A stretch of DNA of 64,000 bases, taken from the NCBI RefSeq assembly GCF_900115475.1, contig NZ_FOWP01000011.1, forward strand, positions 62,001 through 126,000, read 5' to 3'. The notes under the pieces were generated by a model. That model was not told the origin of the DNA, made no database searches, and saw nothing but the letters and a program-made list of their open reading frames with translations. The stretch is from Ectopseudomonas composti. GTDB taxonomy: Bacteria > Pseudomonadota > Gammaproteobacteria > Pseudomonadales > Pseudomonadaceae. The translations under genes and the position numbers were made by a program. Within the stretch, counting starts at the first letter, position 1. Every line of letters starts with the position of its first letter. Shown here piece by piece: positions 34,315-42,319 of the stretch.

Positions 34315-34971
34315 ATGAAGACCAGACGTAATCTGATCGCAGCAACTGCGCTCATGGCCATGCTGGCTGGCTGCACCACCAACCCCTATACCGGCGAAAG
34401 TCAGGCTGGCAAAGCCGGCGTCTACGGCGGCATCGGCGCAGCCACCGGCGCCGTGATCGGCGCTGCGACGTCGAGCAAGAAAGACCGCGCCAAGGGTGCC
34501 CTGATAGGTGCAGCCGTTGGTGGTGCTACCGGTGGTGGTTACGGTTATTACGTCGACACTCAGGAAGCCAAGCTGCGTCAGACCTTGCAGGGCACTGGCG
34601 TGCAGGTACAACGCAATGGCGATGATCTGAAACTGATCATGCCGGGCAATATCACTTTCGGTAGCAACTCGGCGGATATCTCCAGCAGTTTCTACCCGAC
34701 CCTCAATTCGCTGGTACTGGTGTTCAAGGAGTTCAACAAGAACGGTGTGAACATCGTCGGTCATACCGACAGTACCGGCTCGCAGGAGCTGAACCAGAGC
34801 CTGTCGCAGCGTCGCGCGCAGAGCGTGGCCAATTACCTGACCGCCAATGGCGTGCCGGGCCAGCGCATCTCTGCATACGGCGCGGGCCCGAGCCAGCCGA
34901 TTGCCAGCAACGCCACCGATGCGGGGCGCGCGCAGAATCGCCGCGTCGAGATTAACCTGCGTCCGCTCTAG
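34315..34971 (+). CDS. OmpA family lipoprotein (YiaD-like), copy 2
   Basis: A 218-aa paralogue of the preceding gene with the same domain order: lipobox LAGC at residue about 18, glycine-zipper block (YGGIGAATGAVIGAATS, ALIGAAVGGATGGGYGYY), and OmpA-like peptidoglycan-binding domain with IVGHTDSTGSQ and NRRVEINL. The shared stretch LIMPGNITF is nearly identical in both. AAGGAA precedes the ATG. It ends at a strong terminator. The likely role is tethering the outer membrane to peptidoglycan. Confidence 0.93.
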   Translation: MKTRRNLIAATALMAMLAGCTTNPYTGESQAGKAGVYGGIGAATGAVIGAATSSKKDRAKGALIGAAVGGATGGGYGYYVDTQEAKLRQTLQGTGVQVQRNGDDLKLIMPGNITFGSNSADISSSFYPTLNSLVLVFKEFNKNGVNIVGHTDSTGSQELNQSLSQRRAQSVANYLTANGVPGQRISAYGAGPSQPIASNATDAGRAQNRRVEINLRPL

Positions 34972-34990
34972 GGCCGGATTGCGTTGCACG

Positions 34991-35016
34991 AAGCCTCCCT
35001 CCGGGAGGCTTTTTTA
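34991..35016 (+). terminator. Intrinsic terminator after OmpA copy 2
   Basis: AAGCCTCCC and GGGAGGCTT arms followed by a run of T. Confidence 0.9.
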
Positions 35017-35216
35017 TGTCATCGATAATCAGCGCTATGGATGCTTTTCAGCGAGACGCTAGAAGGCGTTTACGCCAATCCTCCTGACCGCCTGTCGCGT
35101 CTCTTCTGGCAAAAGGCCATCCATTAAAAACCTGACTAGACTGCTTGCTGTGGTTCTGTGAAGTCCGCGCCCGGATGCCCCGTGCGCGTTGGTTCTGGAT
35201 GACCGAAGGAGCGCGA

Positions 35217-38200
35217 ATGGACAACAGAGCTGTCGAGCGGCCGCCAAGGCCCTGGACGCCGCTGCTGGTTGCACTTGGTCTGTTGGTTGGGCTGGGCGGA
35301 TTGATTTTCTGGCAGTGGAATACCCTGCAGGAGCGTGAGCAGGAGGGCAGTCAGCATCGCTTTGCACTCGAAGCACAGGATATTGGCCAGCGCGTGATGG
35401 CGCGCATGCAGGCCTACGAGATGGTCCTGCGTGGTGTTTCGGGGCTGATGACCGGGAGTGACCGGGTTTCACCCGTCGAGTGGGAGCGAGCACTGGATCA
35501 GCTGCAGTTGCAGGATCGTTATCCAGGCATCCAGGCTGTCGCCTGGTCGCGCTACCTGAGTCAGGCGCAGTTGGGTGATTTTCGCGCGGAGTTGAAGGCG
35601 GAAGAGCGCTCCGATTATCAGTTGTTCCCCGAGGGGGAGCGCGAATACTACCTGCCTATCGATTACGTCAGCCCTCTGGACTGGCGCAACCGGCGTGTGC
35701 TCGGTTTCGATATGCTCAGCGAGGCGATCCGCCGTCAGGCCATCGAGCGCAGCCTCGAAAGCGGTGATGCCAGCTTGAGCGGGCCGGTGGTGCTACGTCA
35801 GGAAATCGATGTCAACGTGCAGCAGGGGGTGCTGCTGTTTCTTCCGGTTTTCCGTCCTGGTGTGCCACTCAACACGGTGGAGCAACGTCGCGCTGCGTTG
35901 CTTGGAACGGTGCACGGCGCGTTTCGTAGCCATGACCTGATCGAAGGCATCCTCGGTAGCCAGACTCGACTCTTCGATATTGTCCTCAAGGATCAGCAGG
36001 CTCCCGATGCTGATTTTCTCGGTGGCACAACCCAGACCAACGACTGGAAGCCGCGTTTTCAGAGTCATATGGAATTGCCGCTGTACGGCCGCATATGGGG
36101 CCTGGAGGTGATAGGCACGCCTGAGTATGAGCGCAGTCTGGCGGATCGTACCGGTACGCTTGGGCTCTGGGCCGGGCTAGGCGCAACGCTGTTGTTGTCG
36201 ATTCTGGTCGGCGGCTTTCTCTATCAGCGTGATCGCAAGCTGCAGATCAGTGAACGGGCCACTGTAGCCCTGCGCGAGCGTGAAGAGCGCTTTCGACTGC
36301 TGGTCGAGCGTCTGCCGGTCGCGACCCTGCTCTGCGACGACAAGGGTCGCATCGAGATGGCCAATCGCAGCGCTGCCGAGCTGTTCGACTGCCCGCTCAA
36401 TGCCTTGCCGGGTGAAACTGTTCTGCGCGTGCTGCCCAATATCGAGTCGCCGAAAGATCTGCAGGAGCAACTGGCCGAAAGTGACGAACGTATGGTGCGT
36501 ACGCTGCGCGGCGAGTCGATTCCGGTCAGCATCAGCCTCAACCCACTGCATGAAGGCAGCAGCTACCTGATCAACCTCGTCGACCTGCGTGCACGCAAGG
36601 TGGCCGAGGAGCGTTTCCGGCTGGTGGTCGAAGCCTCGCCCAACGCGATCGTGCTGGTCGATGGGTTGGGGCGCATTGCCATGGTCAATCGGCAGACTGA
36701 GCTGCTGTTCGGCTACGAGCGCCAGATGCTGCTCGGTGAACCGGTGGAAATGCTGTTGCCAGCCGCGCAGCGCGGCAGCCATGTGGCAATGCGCCGAGGC
36801 TATCAAGCGATGCCCGAGCAGCGCCGCATGGGAGGGAACCGCGAGCTGTTCGGTCAGCACCGCGAGGGTCGCATGATCCCGCTGGAAGTTGGCCTGTCGC
36901 CGATACGCAGTGGTGACGAGAATCTGGTGCAGGCGGTGATCATCGACATCAGCGAGCGTAAGGCGGCCGAGCAGAAGTTGCGTGAGCAGGCCGAGCAGTT
37001 GTTGTTGGCCAACCGCTACAAATCCGAGTTTCTCGCCAACATGTCCCACGAGCTGCGCACGCCGCTCAACAGCATCCTGATTCTCAGCGATCAGTTACGG
37101 CAGAACCTGGCAGGCAATCTCACCGAGAAACAGACCAAGCACGCGGACATCGTGCACCGCGCCGGCGGTGATCTGCTGCAACTGATCAATGACGTACTGG
37201 ATCTGGCCAAGGTCGAGTCCGGGCGCATGCAGCTCAAGCTCGAACCGATCAACATGCAGGACGTGCTGGTGGAACTGGATGCCAGCCTGCGCCCGATGGC
37301 CGAACTCAAGGGCCTGCGTCTGCACACCCAGTTGGAGGCCGGCGTACCGCGCGTCATCCACACCGACCGCGTGCGCCTGCACCAGATCCTGCGCAACCTG
37401 CTGTCCAACGCGCTGAAGTTCACCGATCAGGGCGAGGTCACCTTGACGGTCGGCAGCCAGGGACGGCAGGACGATGAGCGCGAACTGGTGAGTTTCAGCG
37501 TGCATGACACCGGCATCGGCATCGACCCCGCGCAACACGAGCAGGTATTCCAAGCCTTCCAGCAGATCGACGGCTCTACCAGTCGGCGCTTTGGTGGCAC
37601 CGGGCTGGGACTGGCCATCACCCGCCAACTGGTGTTGGCGCTGGATGGTGATATCAGCCTGCAAAGTGCGCCGGGGCAGGGCTCCACCTTTACCGTCCGC
37701 CTGCCGGTTCAGGCCGGTTCGCTCAATGTCGAGGCGCCCGTCGAGGGGCCACAGCGTGCCGGGGAAGGTCCGCCGCTGCTGATCATCGAGGACGACGCCA
37801 ATTTTGCAGCGGTGATCGCCGAGGAGGCTCACGCCCATGGTTTTTCCAGCGTGCACTGCCGCACCGGGCTGCAGGCGTTGGGGCTGCTGCAACAGGAGTC
37901 GTTCAACGCGGTGATCCTCGACATCCTGCTACCCGATCTCAGTGGCTGGCAGTTGTTTCGGCGTTTACGTGCCCAGCCAACCCATCGACACACACCGGTA
38001 CACATCATCTCCTGCGTACCACAACCGGCAGGGTGGAACGATGACGGCACACGCTACCTGGTCAAACCCATCGGCCGCGACGAGCTGGAGCAGGTATTCA
38101 TCGAGCTGCAGCACGGTGCCCAGCAGGAGCAGGCTCTGCTGTTGGTGGAGGATGTCGAAGTCGAGCGTGAGCATTACCGCGAGCAACTGACGGAGCTGGG

Positions 38201-38933
38201 TTTTCAGGTCAGTGCCTGTGCCGATGGCGAGCAGGCGCGTACGGCCTATGCGCAGGGACAGTTCTGCGCGCTGGTGATCGACCTCGACCTGCCGGATCAG
38301 GACGGTTTCGCCCTGCTCGACAGTCTCAACCAGCTGCGCCCATTGCAGGGCACGCGCGTGGTGATCAATACCGGCGTCGATGTTACCCAGCAGACCCTGC
38401 AGCGTTTGCGCCGCTACAGCGCCGTCGTGGTGCGCAAGCATGGCGACGATACCGACGCACTGTGCCAGGCAGTACAGGGCTTCCTCGGTGACGTGCGTGC
38501 GCCGCAGGCGGCCCATGCGCGGCTCAATCCATTGCAGGGCAAGCGCATCCTGCTGGTGGATGACGACGTGCGTAACGTCTATGCGCTGACGGCGCTGCTG
38601 GATGAAGTGGGGCTGCGCGTCAGCTCCGCCAAAGACGGCATCGAAGCCATCACCGCCTACCAGCGCGACCCGTTCGACCTGATCCTGATGGACATGGCCA
38701 TGCCCAACATGGATGGCTACACCGCCACGCGCCTGCTCAAGCTGGAGCATGGCTGCGTGATCCCCATCATCGCGCTCACCGCCCATGCCATGAAGGGTGA
38801 CCGCGAGAAATGCATCACCGCTGGCGCGGACGACTACATGGCCAAGCCGATCAAGCGCGATGAGCTGCTGGCGCTGCTGGAGCGCTGGCTGGGCATGCCG
38901 GTCATGCCTTCGTCCGGTGATGGGCTAATCTGA
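35217..38933 (+). CDS. Hybrid histidine kinase, CHASE-PAS-PAS with three receivers
   Basis: A 1238-aa inner-membrane sensor kinase. Order: helix about 14-35; periplasmic CHASE domain about 60-300; second helix about 312-336; PAS about 356-455; PAS about 462-580; HisKA with NMSHELRTPLNS (phospho-acceptor His611); HATPase about 715-835 with DTGIGI and RRFGGTGLGLAI. Three receiver domains follow with acceptor Asp902, Asp1022 and Asp1159. The last receiver is the most canonical (LLVDDD, MDMAMPN, KPI). There is no Hpt domain, so a phosphorelay would need a partner. The start at 35217 has AAGGAG upstream. Its stop overlaps the ATG of the REC-GGDEF-EAL gene, implying a shared circuit. Confidence 0.93.
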   Translation: MDNRAVERPPRPWTPLLVALGLLVGLGGLIFWQWNTLQEREQEGSQHRFALEAQDIGQRVMARMQAYEMVLRGVSGLMTGSDRVSPVEWERALDQLQLQDRYPGIQAVAWSRYLSQAQLGDFRAELKAEERSDYQLFPEGEREYYLPIDYVSPLDWRNRRVLGFDMLSEAIRRQAIERSLESGDASLSGPVVLRQEIDVNVQQGVLLFLPVFRPGVPLNTVEQRRAALLGTVHGAFRSHDLIEGILGSQTRLFDIVLKDQQAPDADFLGGTTQTNDWKPRFQSHMELPLYGRIWGLEVIGTPEYERSLADRTGTLGLWAGLGATLLLSILVGGFLYQRDRKLQISERATVALREREERFRLLVERLPVATLLCDDKGRIEMANRSAAELFDCPLNALPGETVLRVLPNIESPKDLQEQLAESDERMVRTLRGESIPVSISLNPLHEGSSYLINLVDLRARKVAEERFRLVVEASPNAIVLVDGLGRIAMVNRQTELLFGYERQMLLGEPVEMLLPAAQRGSHVAMRRGYQAMPEQRRMGGNRELFGQHREGRMIPLEVGLSPIRSGDENLVQAVIIDISERKAAEQKLREQAEQLLLANRYKSEFLANMSHELRTPLNSILILSDQLRQNLAGNLTEKQTKHADIVHRAGGDLLQLINDVLDLAKVESGRMQLKLEPINMQDVLVELDASLRPMAELKGLRLHTQLEAGVPRVIHTDRVRLHQILRNLLSNALKFTDQGEVTLTVGSQGRQDDERELVSFSVHDTGIGIDPAQHEQVFQAFQQIDGSTSRRFGGTGLGLAITRQLVLALDGDISLQSAPGQGSTFTVRLPVQAGSLNVEAPVEGPQRAGEGPPLLIIEDDANFAAVIAEEAHAHGFSSVHCRTGLQALGLLQQESFNAVILDILLPDLSGWQLFRRLRAQPTHRHTPVHIISCVPQPAGWNDDGTRYLVKPIGRDELEQVFIELQHGAQQEQALLLVEDVEVEREHYREQLTELGFQVSACADGEQARTAYAQGQFCALVIDLDLPDQDGFALLDSLNQLRPLQGTRVVINTGVDVTQQTLQRLRRYSAVVVRKHGDDTDALCQAVQGFLGDVRAPQAAHARLNPLQGKRILLVDDDVRNVYALTALLDEVGLRVSSAKDGIEAITAYQRDPFDLILMDMAMPNMDGYTATRLLKLEHGCVIPIIALTAHAMKGDREKCITAGADDYMAKPIKRDELLALLERWLGMPVMPSSGDGLI

Positions 38934-41122
38934 TGGCAGGAGTGAGTGGTGCAGGGCAGATGGACAGGGGAGTGATGATGGTCCAGGCGCAGAATAAGAC
39001 CGCCGCCGTACCCGCCAAGCAGGTGCTGCTGGTGGTGGATGACCGTATGGAGAACCTCGAGGCCATGCAGGCGCTGCTCGAGGACGGAGAGTGGCAGCTG
39101 CGCTGCGCCAGTTCCGGTGAAGAGGCCCTGCGCTGTCTGCTCGAAGAGGACGTCGGGCTGGTCTTGCTAGATGTGCAGATGCCAGGCATGGATGGCTTCG
39201 AAGTCGCTCGCCTGATGCGTGGTAATCCGCGTACGCGGCTAACGCCGATCATCTTCGTTTCCGCCATTTCACAGACCCATGATGCCGTGCTAAGAGGCTA
39301 CAGCTCTGGCGCTGTGGACTTCGTGCTCAAGCCGTTCGATCCCAGCGTGCTGCGCCACAAGATCCAGAGTCTGCTGGAGCACGAGCACAATCGCTGCGAG
39401 CTGCAGGTGTTGTCCCAGCAGCTCGAGCGCGCTAGGGCATTCAATGCGTCGGTGCTGGCCAATGCGGCCGAGGGAATTCTGGTGGTCGGCGAAGACGGTC
39501 GTATCCAGTTCGCCAACCCCGCCATGGCGCATATGCTCGACGGCGAAGTGGCTGATCTGGAAGGTTCCGACCTGTTGTCTTTCCTCAAAAACCCTGCCAG
39601 CGACGGCGGCTGGCAGCAGTCCGAGTTCTACCTGCACTTCAAGCGTGAGGCCACCTACCGCGTACACGAAGCAATGATGCATACGCTCAACGGTGGTTGT
39701 TTGCCGGTGGCGCTGTCTTGCTCGCCTCTGCCGCGACAGCAGCGCGCCATGGTGGTGATCGCCCTGGACATGTCGGTGGTGCGCAACCTGCACGCGCAGC
39801 TGGAGTCGCAAGCGGTGACCGATTCATTGACCGGTCTGCTCAATCGGCGCGGCTTTCACCTGGCGCTGGAGTCGGCGCTGGCGCGTATCGAACGCAGCGG
39901 CCAGCGGGTCGCCGTGCTGTACCTGGATCTGGACGGCTTCAAGCGTATCAACGACTCGCTCGGCCACGATGTTGGCGACCAACTGCTACGCCGCGTGGGC
40001 GAGCAGCTCAAGGCCTGCCTGCGCCCCTATGACAGCCTGGCGCGCATCGGCGGTGACGAATTCACCGCGTTGCTGGATAACCTCGGCCATCCTGAGGACG
40101 CCGCCAAGGTCGCGGAGAAACTGATCGAACTGGTCTCGGTGCGCCACACCCTCGATGGTGTGGATTTCACCCTGGGGGCCAGCGTTGGTATCGCCTGTTT
40201 CCCTGAGTGCGGGCAGAGCGTCGAGGGCCTGTTGCGCTCCGCCGATATGGCGATGTACGAGGCCAAGCGCGCGGGGCGCCAGCAGTACCGCTTCTTCTCT
40301 CCAGAGATGAACGGTCGCGCGCGGTCACGGCTGATGCTCGAAGAAAGCCTGCGTCACGCCATCGAGAACGACGACTTCATGCTGGTCTATCAGCCGCAGT
40401 TCCAGCTCGAGACCGGGCGCTTGCGCGGTTTCGAGGCCTTGCTGCGTTGGCAGCATCGGGTCGCCGGTACCGTGGCGCCCAACGTCTTCATTCCGCTGCT
40501 CGAAGAAACTCGCCTGATCAACCGCCTCGGTGAGTGGATCTTCCGCGAGGGCGCCAGGCAACTGGCTGCGTTCAAGCAGCAGTTCGGTGAGGACATGGTG
40601 CTCAGCCTCAATGTCAGCCCGGTGCAGTTCGGCATGCCGCAATTGGTGACCGATCTGCAGCGCGTGCTCGCTGCCCACGGTTTGAAACCCAGCCAACTGG
40701 AAGTGGAGGTGACCGAGAGTGCGCTGATGCAGGACCTGGAGCTGACCCAGGCGCAGCTACGTCATCTGCGCGAACTTGGGGTGAAGATCGCCATCGACGA
40801 CTTCGGCACCGGCTATTCGTCACTGGCGTATCTGCGTCATTTCGAGCTGGACACGCTGAAGATCGACCGCCTGTTTATTTCCAACATGCTCGACTCACCG
40901 CGTGATGCCGCAGTGGTCAGTACCATCATCGACCTGGGTCATCATCTGGGCCTGGAAGTGATCGCCGAGGGCGTCGAGACCCAGGAGCAGCGCGAGTGGC
41001 TGACGCAGCATCACTGCAGCGTCATGCAGGGCTTTCTGGTAGCACCTGGCGTGCCGGCCAGCAGCGCCATGCAGGTGCCGGCGCAGTTGGACTGGAGCAA
41101 GTTGCCCCTGCCACGTGCTTGA
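38933..41122 (+). CDS. Response regulator with PAS, GGDEF and EAL domains
   Basis: A 729-aa cytoplasmic c-di-GMP enzyme. The receiver (about 28-145) has VVDD and acceptor Asp80 (LLDVQMPGMDG). A PAS domain spans about 165-290. The GGDEF domain has an intact signature at 373-377, with the I-site RPYD (364-367) five residues before it, so product inhibition is possible. The EAL domain has EALLRW (Glu501), LNVSP, DDFGTGYSSL, KIDR and EGVET, so phosphodiesterase activity looks intact. Both activities may be present. The ATG at 38933 overlaps the kinase stop. ATGs at 38975/38978 after GGGGAG are an alternative start. Likely the output of the upstream kinase. Confidence 0.93.
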   Translation: MAGVSGAGQMDRGVMMVQAQNKTAAVPAKQVLLVVDDRMENLEAMQALLEDGEWQLRCASSGEEALRCLLEEDVGLVLLDVQMPGMDGFEVARLMRGNPRTRLTPIIFVSAISQTHDAVLRGYSSGAVDFVLKPFDPSVLRHKIQSLLEHEHNRCELQVLSQQLERARAFNASVLANAAEGILVVGEDGRIQFANPAMAHMLDGEVADLEGSDLLSFLKNPASDGGWQQSEFYLHFKREATYRVHEAMMHTLNGGCLPVALSCSPLPRQQRAMVVIALDMSVVRNLHAQLESQAVTDSLTGLLNRRGFHLALESALARIERSGQRVAVLYLDLDGFKRINDSLGHDVGDQLLRRVGEQLKACLRPYDSLARIGGDEFTALLDNLGHPEDAAKVAEKLIELVSVRHTLDGVDFTLGASVGIACFPECGQSVEGLLRSADMAMYEAKRAGRQQYRFFSPEMNGRARSRLMLEESLRHAIENDDFMLVYQPQFQLETGRLRGFEALLRWQHRVAGTVAPNVFIPLLEETRLINRLGEWIFREGARQLAAFKQQFGEDMVLSLNVSPVQFGMPQLVTDLQRVLAAHGLKPSQLEVEVTESALMQDLELTQAQLRHLRELGVKIAIDDFGTGYSSLAYLRHFELDTLKIDRLFISNMLDSPRDAAVVSTIIDLGHHLGLEVIAEGVETQEQREWLTQHHCSVMQGFLVAPGVPASSAMQVPAQLDWSKLPLPRA

Positions 41123-41137
41123 TTGGCAGTGTGTCGC

Positions 41138-41156
41138 GCACGGCGCACCCTAGGGT
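41138..41156. repeat. Dispersed palindrome half-copy
   Basis: GCACGGCGCACCCTA matches one arm of the palindromes at 10900 and 42244. It lies between the convergent EAL gene and the acyltransferase gene. Confidence 0.55.
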
Positions 41157-41161
41157 CTGGG

Positions 41162-42058
41162 TTACGCCGAACCGTGCAGGCTGGCGAGTTCAGCGTCCTT
41201 CTCTTCCCATAGATGGTTGACCCACTGCTGGAAGGCCAGGCGGTAATCCTCGTCCTGATCGTAGTTGCGGCCGATGAACTCGCGCGGAATGTCGACCTGT
41301 TTGAAGATCACCTGCACGGCATCCAGACGACCGCAGAGCAGATCCCAGAAGCCTGGCACGCCATGCGGGTAATGGATGGTGACATTGACGATGGCATGCA
41401 ACTGTTCACCCATGGCATCGAGCACGAAGGCGATACCGCCAGCCTTGGGCTTGAGCAGATATTTGAATGGCGATTGTTGCTGTGCATGTTTGGTCGGCGT
41501 CAGGCGGGTGCCTTCGAGGAAGTTGAACACCGCCACCGGGTTGGTCTTGTAGCGCGCGCAGGCCTTGCGCGTTGTGGCCAGGTCCTGGCCGCGCTTTTCT
41601 GGATACTTGGCCAGGTATTCCTTGCTGAAGCGCTTCATGAAGGGGAACTCCAGCGCCCACCAGCACAGGCCGATCACCGGGACCCAGATCAGCTCCTGTT
41701 TGAGAAAGAACTTCAACAGCGGCATGCGCTGGTTGAGCAGGTACTGCAGCACCAGGATGTCTACCCAGCTCTGGTGATTGCTGGTCACCAGATAGGAGTG
41801 GCGGGTATCGAAGCGCTCCAGGCCCTGGACGTTCCATTCGATATGGCCGACCAGGCGCATCCAGAATTTGTTGATGCCGATCCAGCTTTCGGCAATGCCG
41901 TGCATGACGAAGCGCAGCGCGCGCTGGATCGGGGCGAACGGCAGCAGCAGTTTGAGCAGGGCGACGATGAACAGCGGCCAGCACCAGAACAGGGTATTGA
42001 AAGCCAGCAGCAGGCTCGTGATCAGGCCGCGCAGCGGCGCGGGAAGAAAGTGCAGCAT
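41162..42058 (-). CDS. Lysophospholipid acyltransferase (YihG-like)
   Basis: A 298-aa inner-membrane acyltransferase of the PlsC superfamily. One or two N-terminal helices (LITSLLLAFNTLFWCWPLFIV) precede the catalytic motif SNHQSWVDILVLQ (HX4D, His about residue 93) and the acceptor block FLEGTRLTPTKH. YihG-type enzymes transfer acyl groups to lysophosphatidic acid at low flux. The start at 42058 is chosen because GGAGG stands 9 bases upstream. An in-frame ATG 30 bases earlier lacks a site. It is monocistronic, flanked by dispersed palindromes on both sides. Confidence 0.88.
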   Translation of the reverse strand: MLHFLPAPLRGLITSLLLAFNTLFWCWPLFIVALLKLLLPFAPIQRALRFVMHGIAESWIGINKFWMRLVGHIEWNVQGLERFDTRHSYLVTSNHQSWVDILVLQYLLNQRMPLLKFFLKQELIWVPVIGLCWWALEFPFMKRFSKEYLAKYPEKRGQDLATTRKACARYKTNPVAVFNFLEGTRLTPTKHAQQQSPFKYLLKPKAGGIAFVLDAMGEQLHAIVNVTIHYPHGVPGFWDLLCGRLDAVQVIFKQVDIPREFIGRNYDQDEDYRLAFQQWVNHLWEEKDAELASLHGSA

Positions 42059-42243
42059 CGGGCGAACGCCTCCGTAAGCAGGCTGCACGCCCGGCGGGCA
42101 GCCTGAAAAAGGGGCTTTCTCTGCGCCCCATAGTCAGTCGAAAGAGCTGCGGCATTCCGTGCAGCGAGCTGGTTCGGCGCCAAGGTTAACGGTTGTGCAC
42201 TGACCTGCAAGTGCCAGTGATGACCATGTGGTTTTGTTTGCTC

Positions 42244-42312
42244 GTAGGGTGTGCCGGCTGTTCTGACCGGCGCGCACCATTGTTTTCATGCTGCACGCAC
42301 GGCGCACCCTAC
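42244..42312. repeat. Dispersed palindrome, GTAGGGTGTGCC type
   Basis: Outer arms GTAGGGTGTGCC and GGCGCACCCTAC enclose about 45 bases. Second full copy of the family at 10900. It occupies much of the gap between the acyltransferase and pta; the rest of the gap shows nothing else recognisable. Confidence 0.7.
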
Positions 42313-42319
42313 AGCTGCT

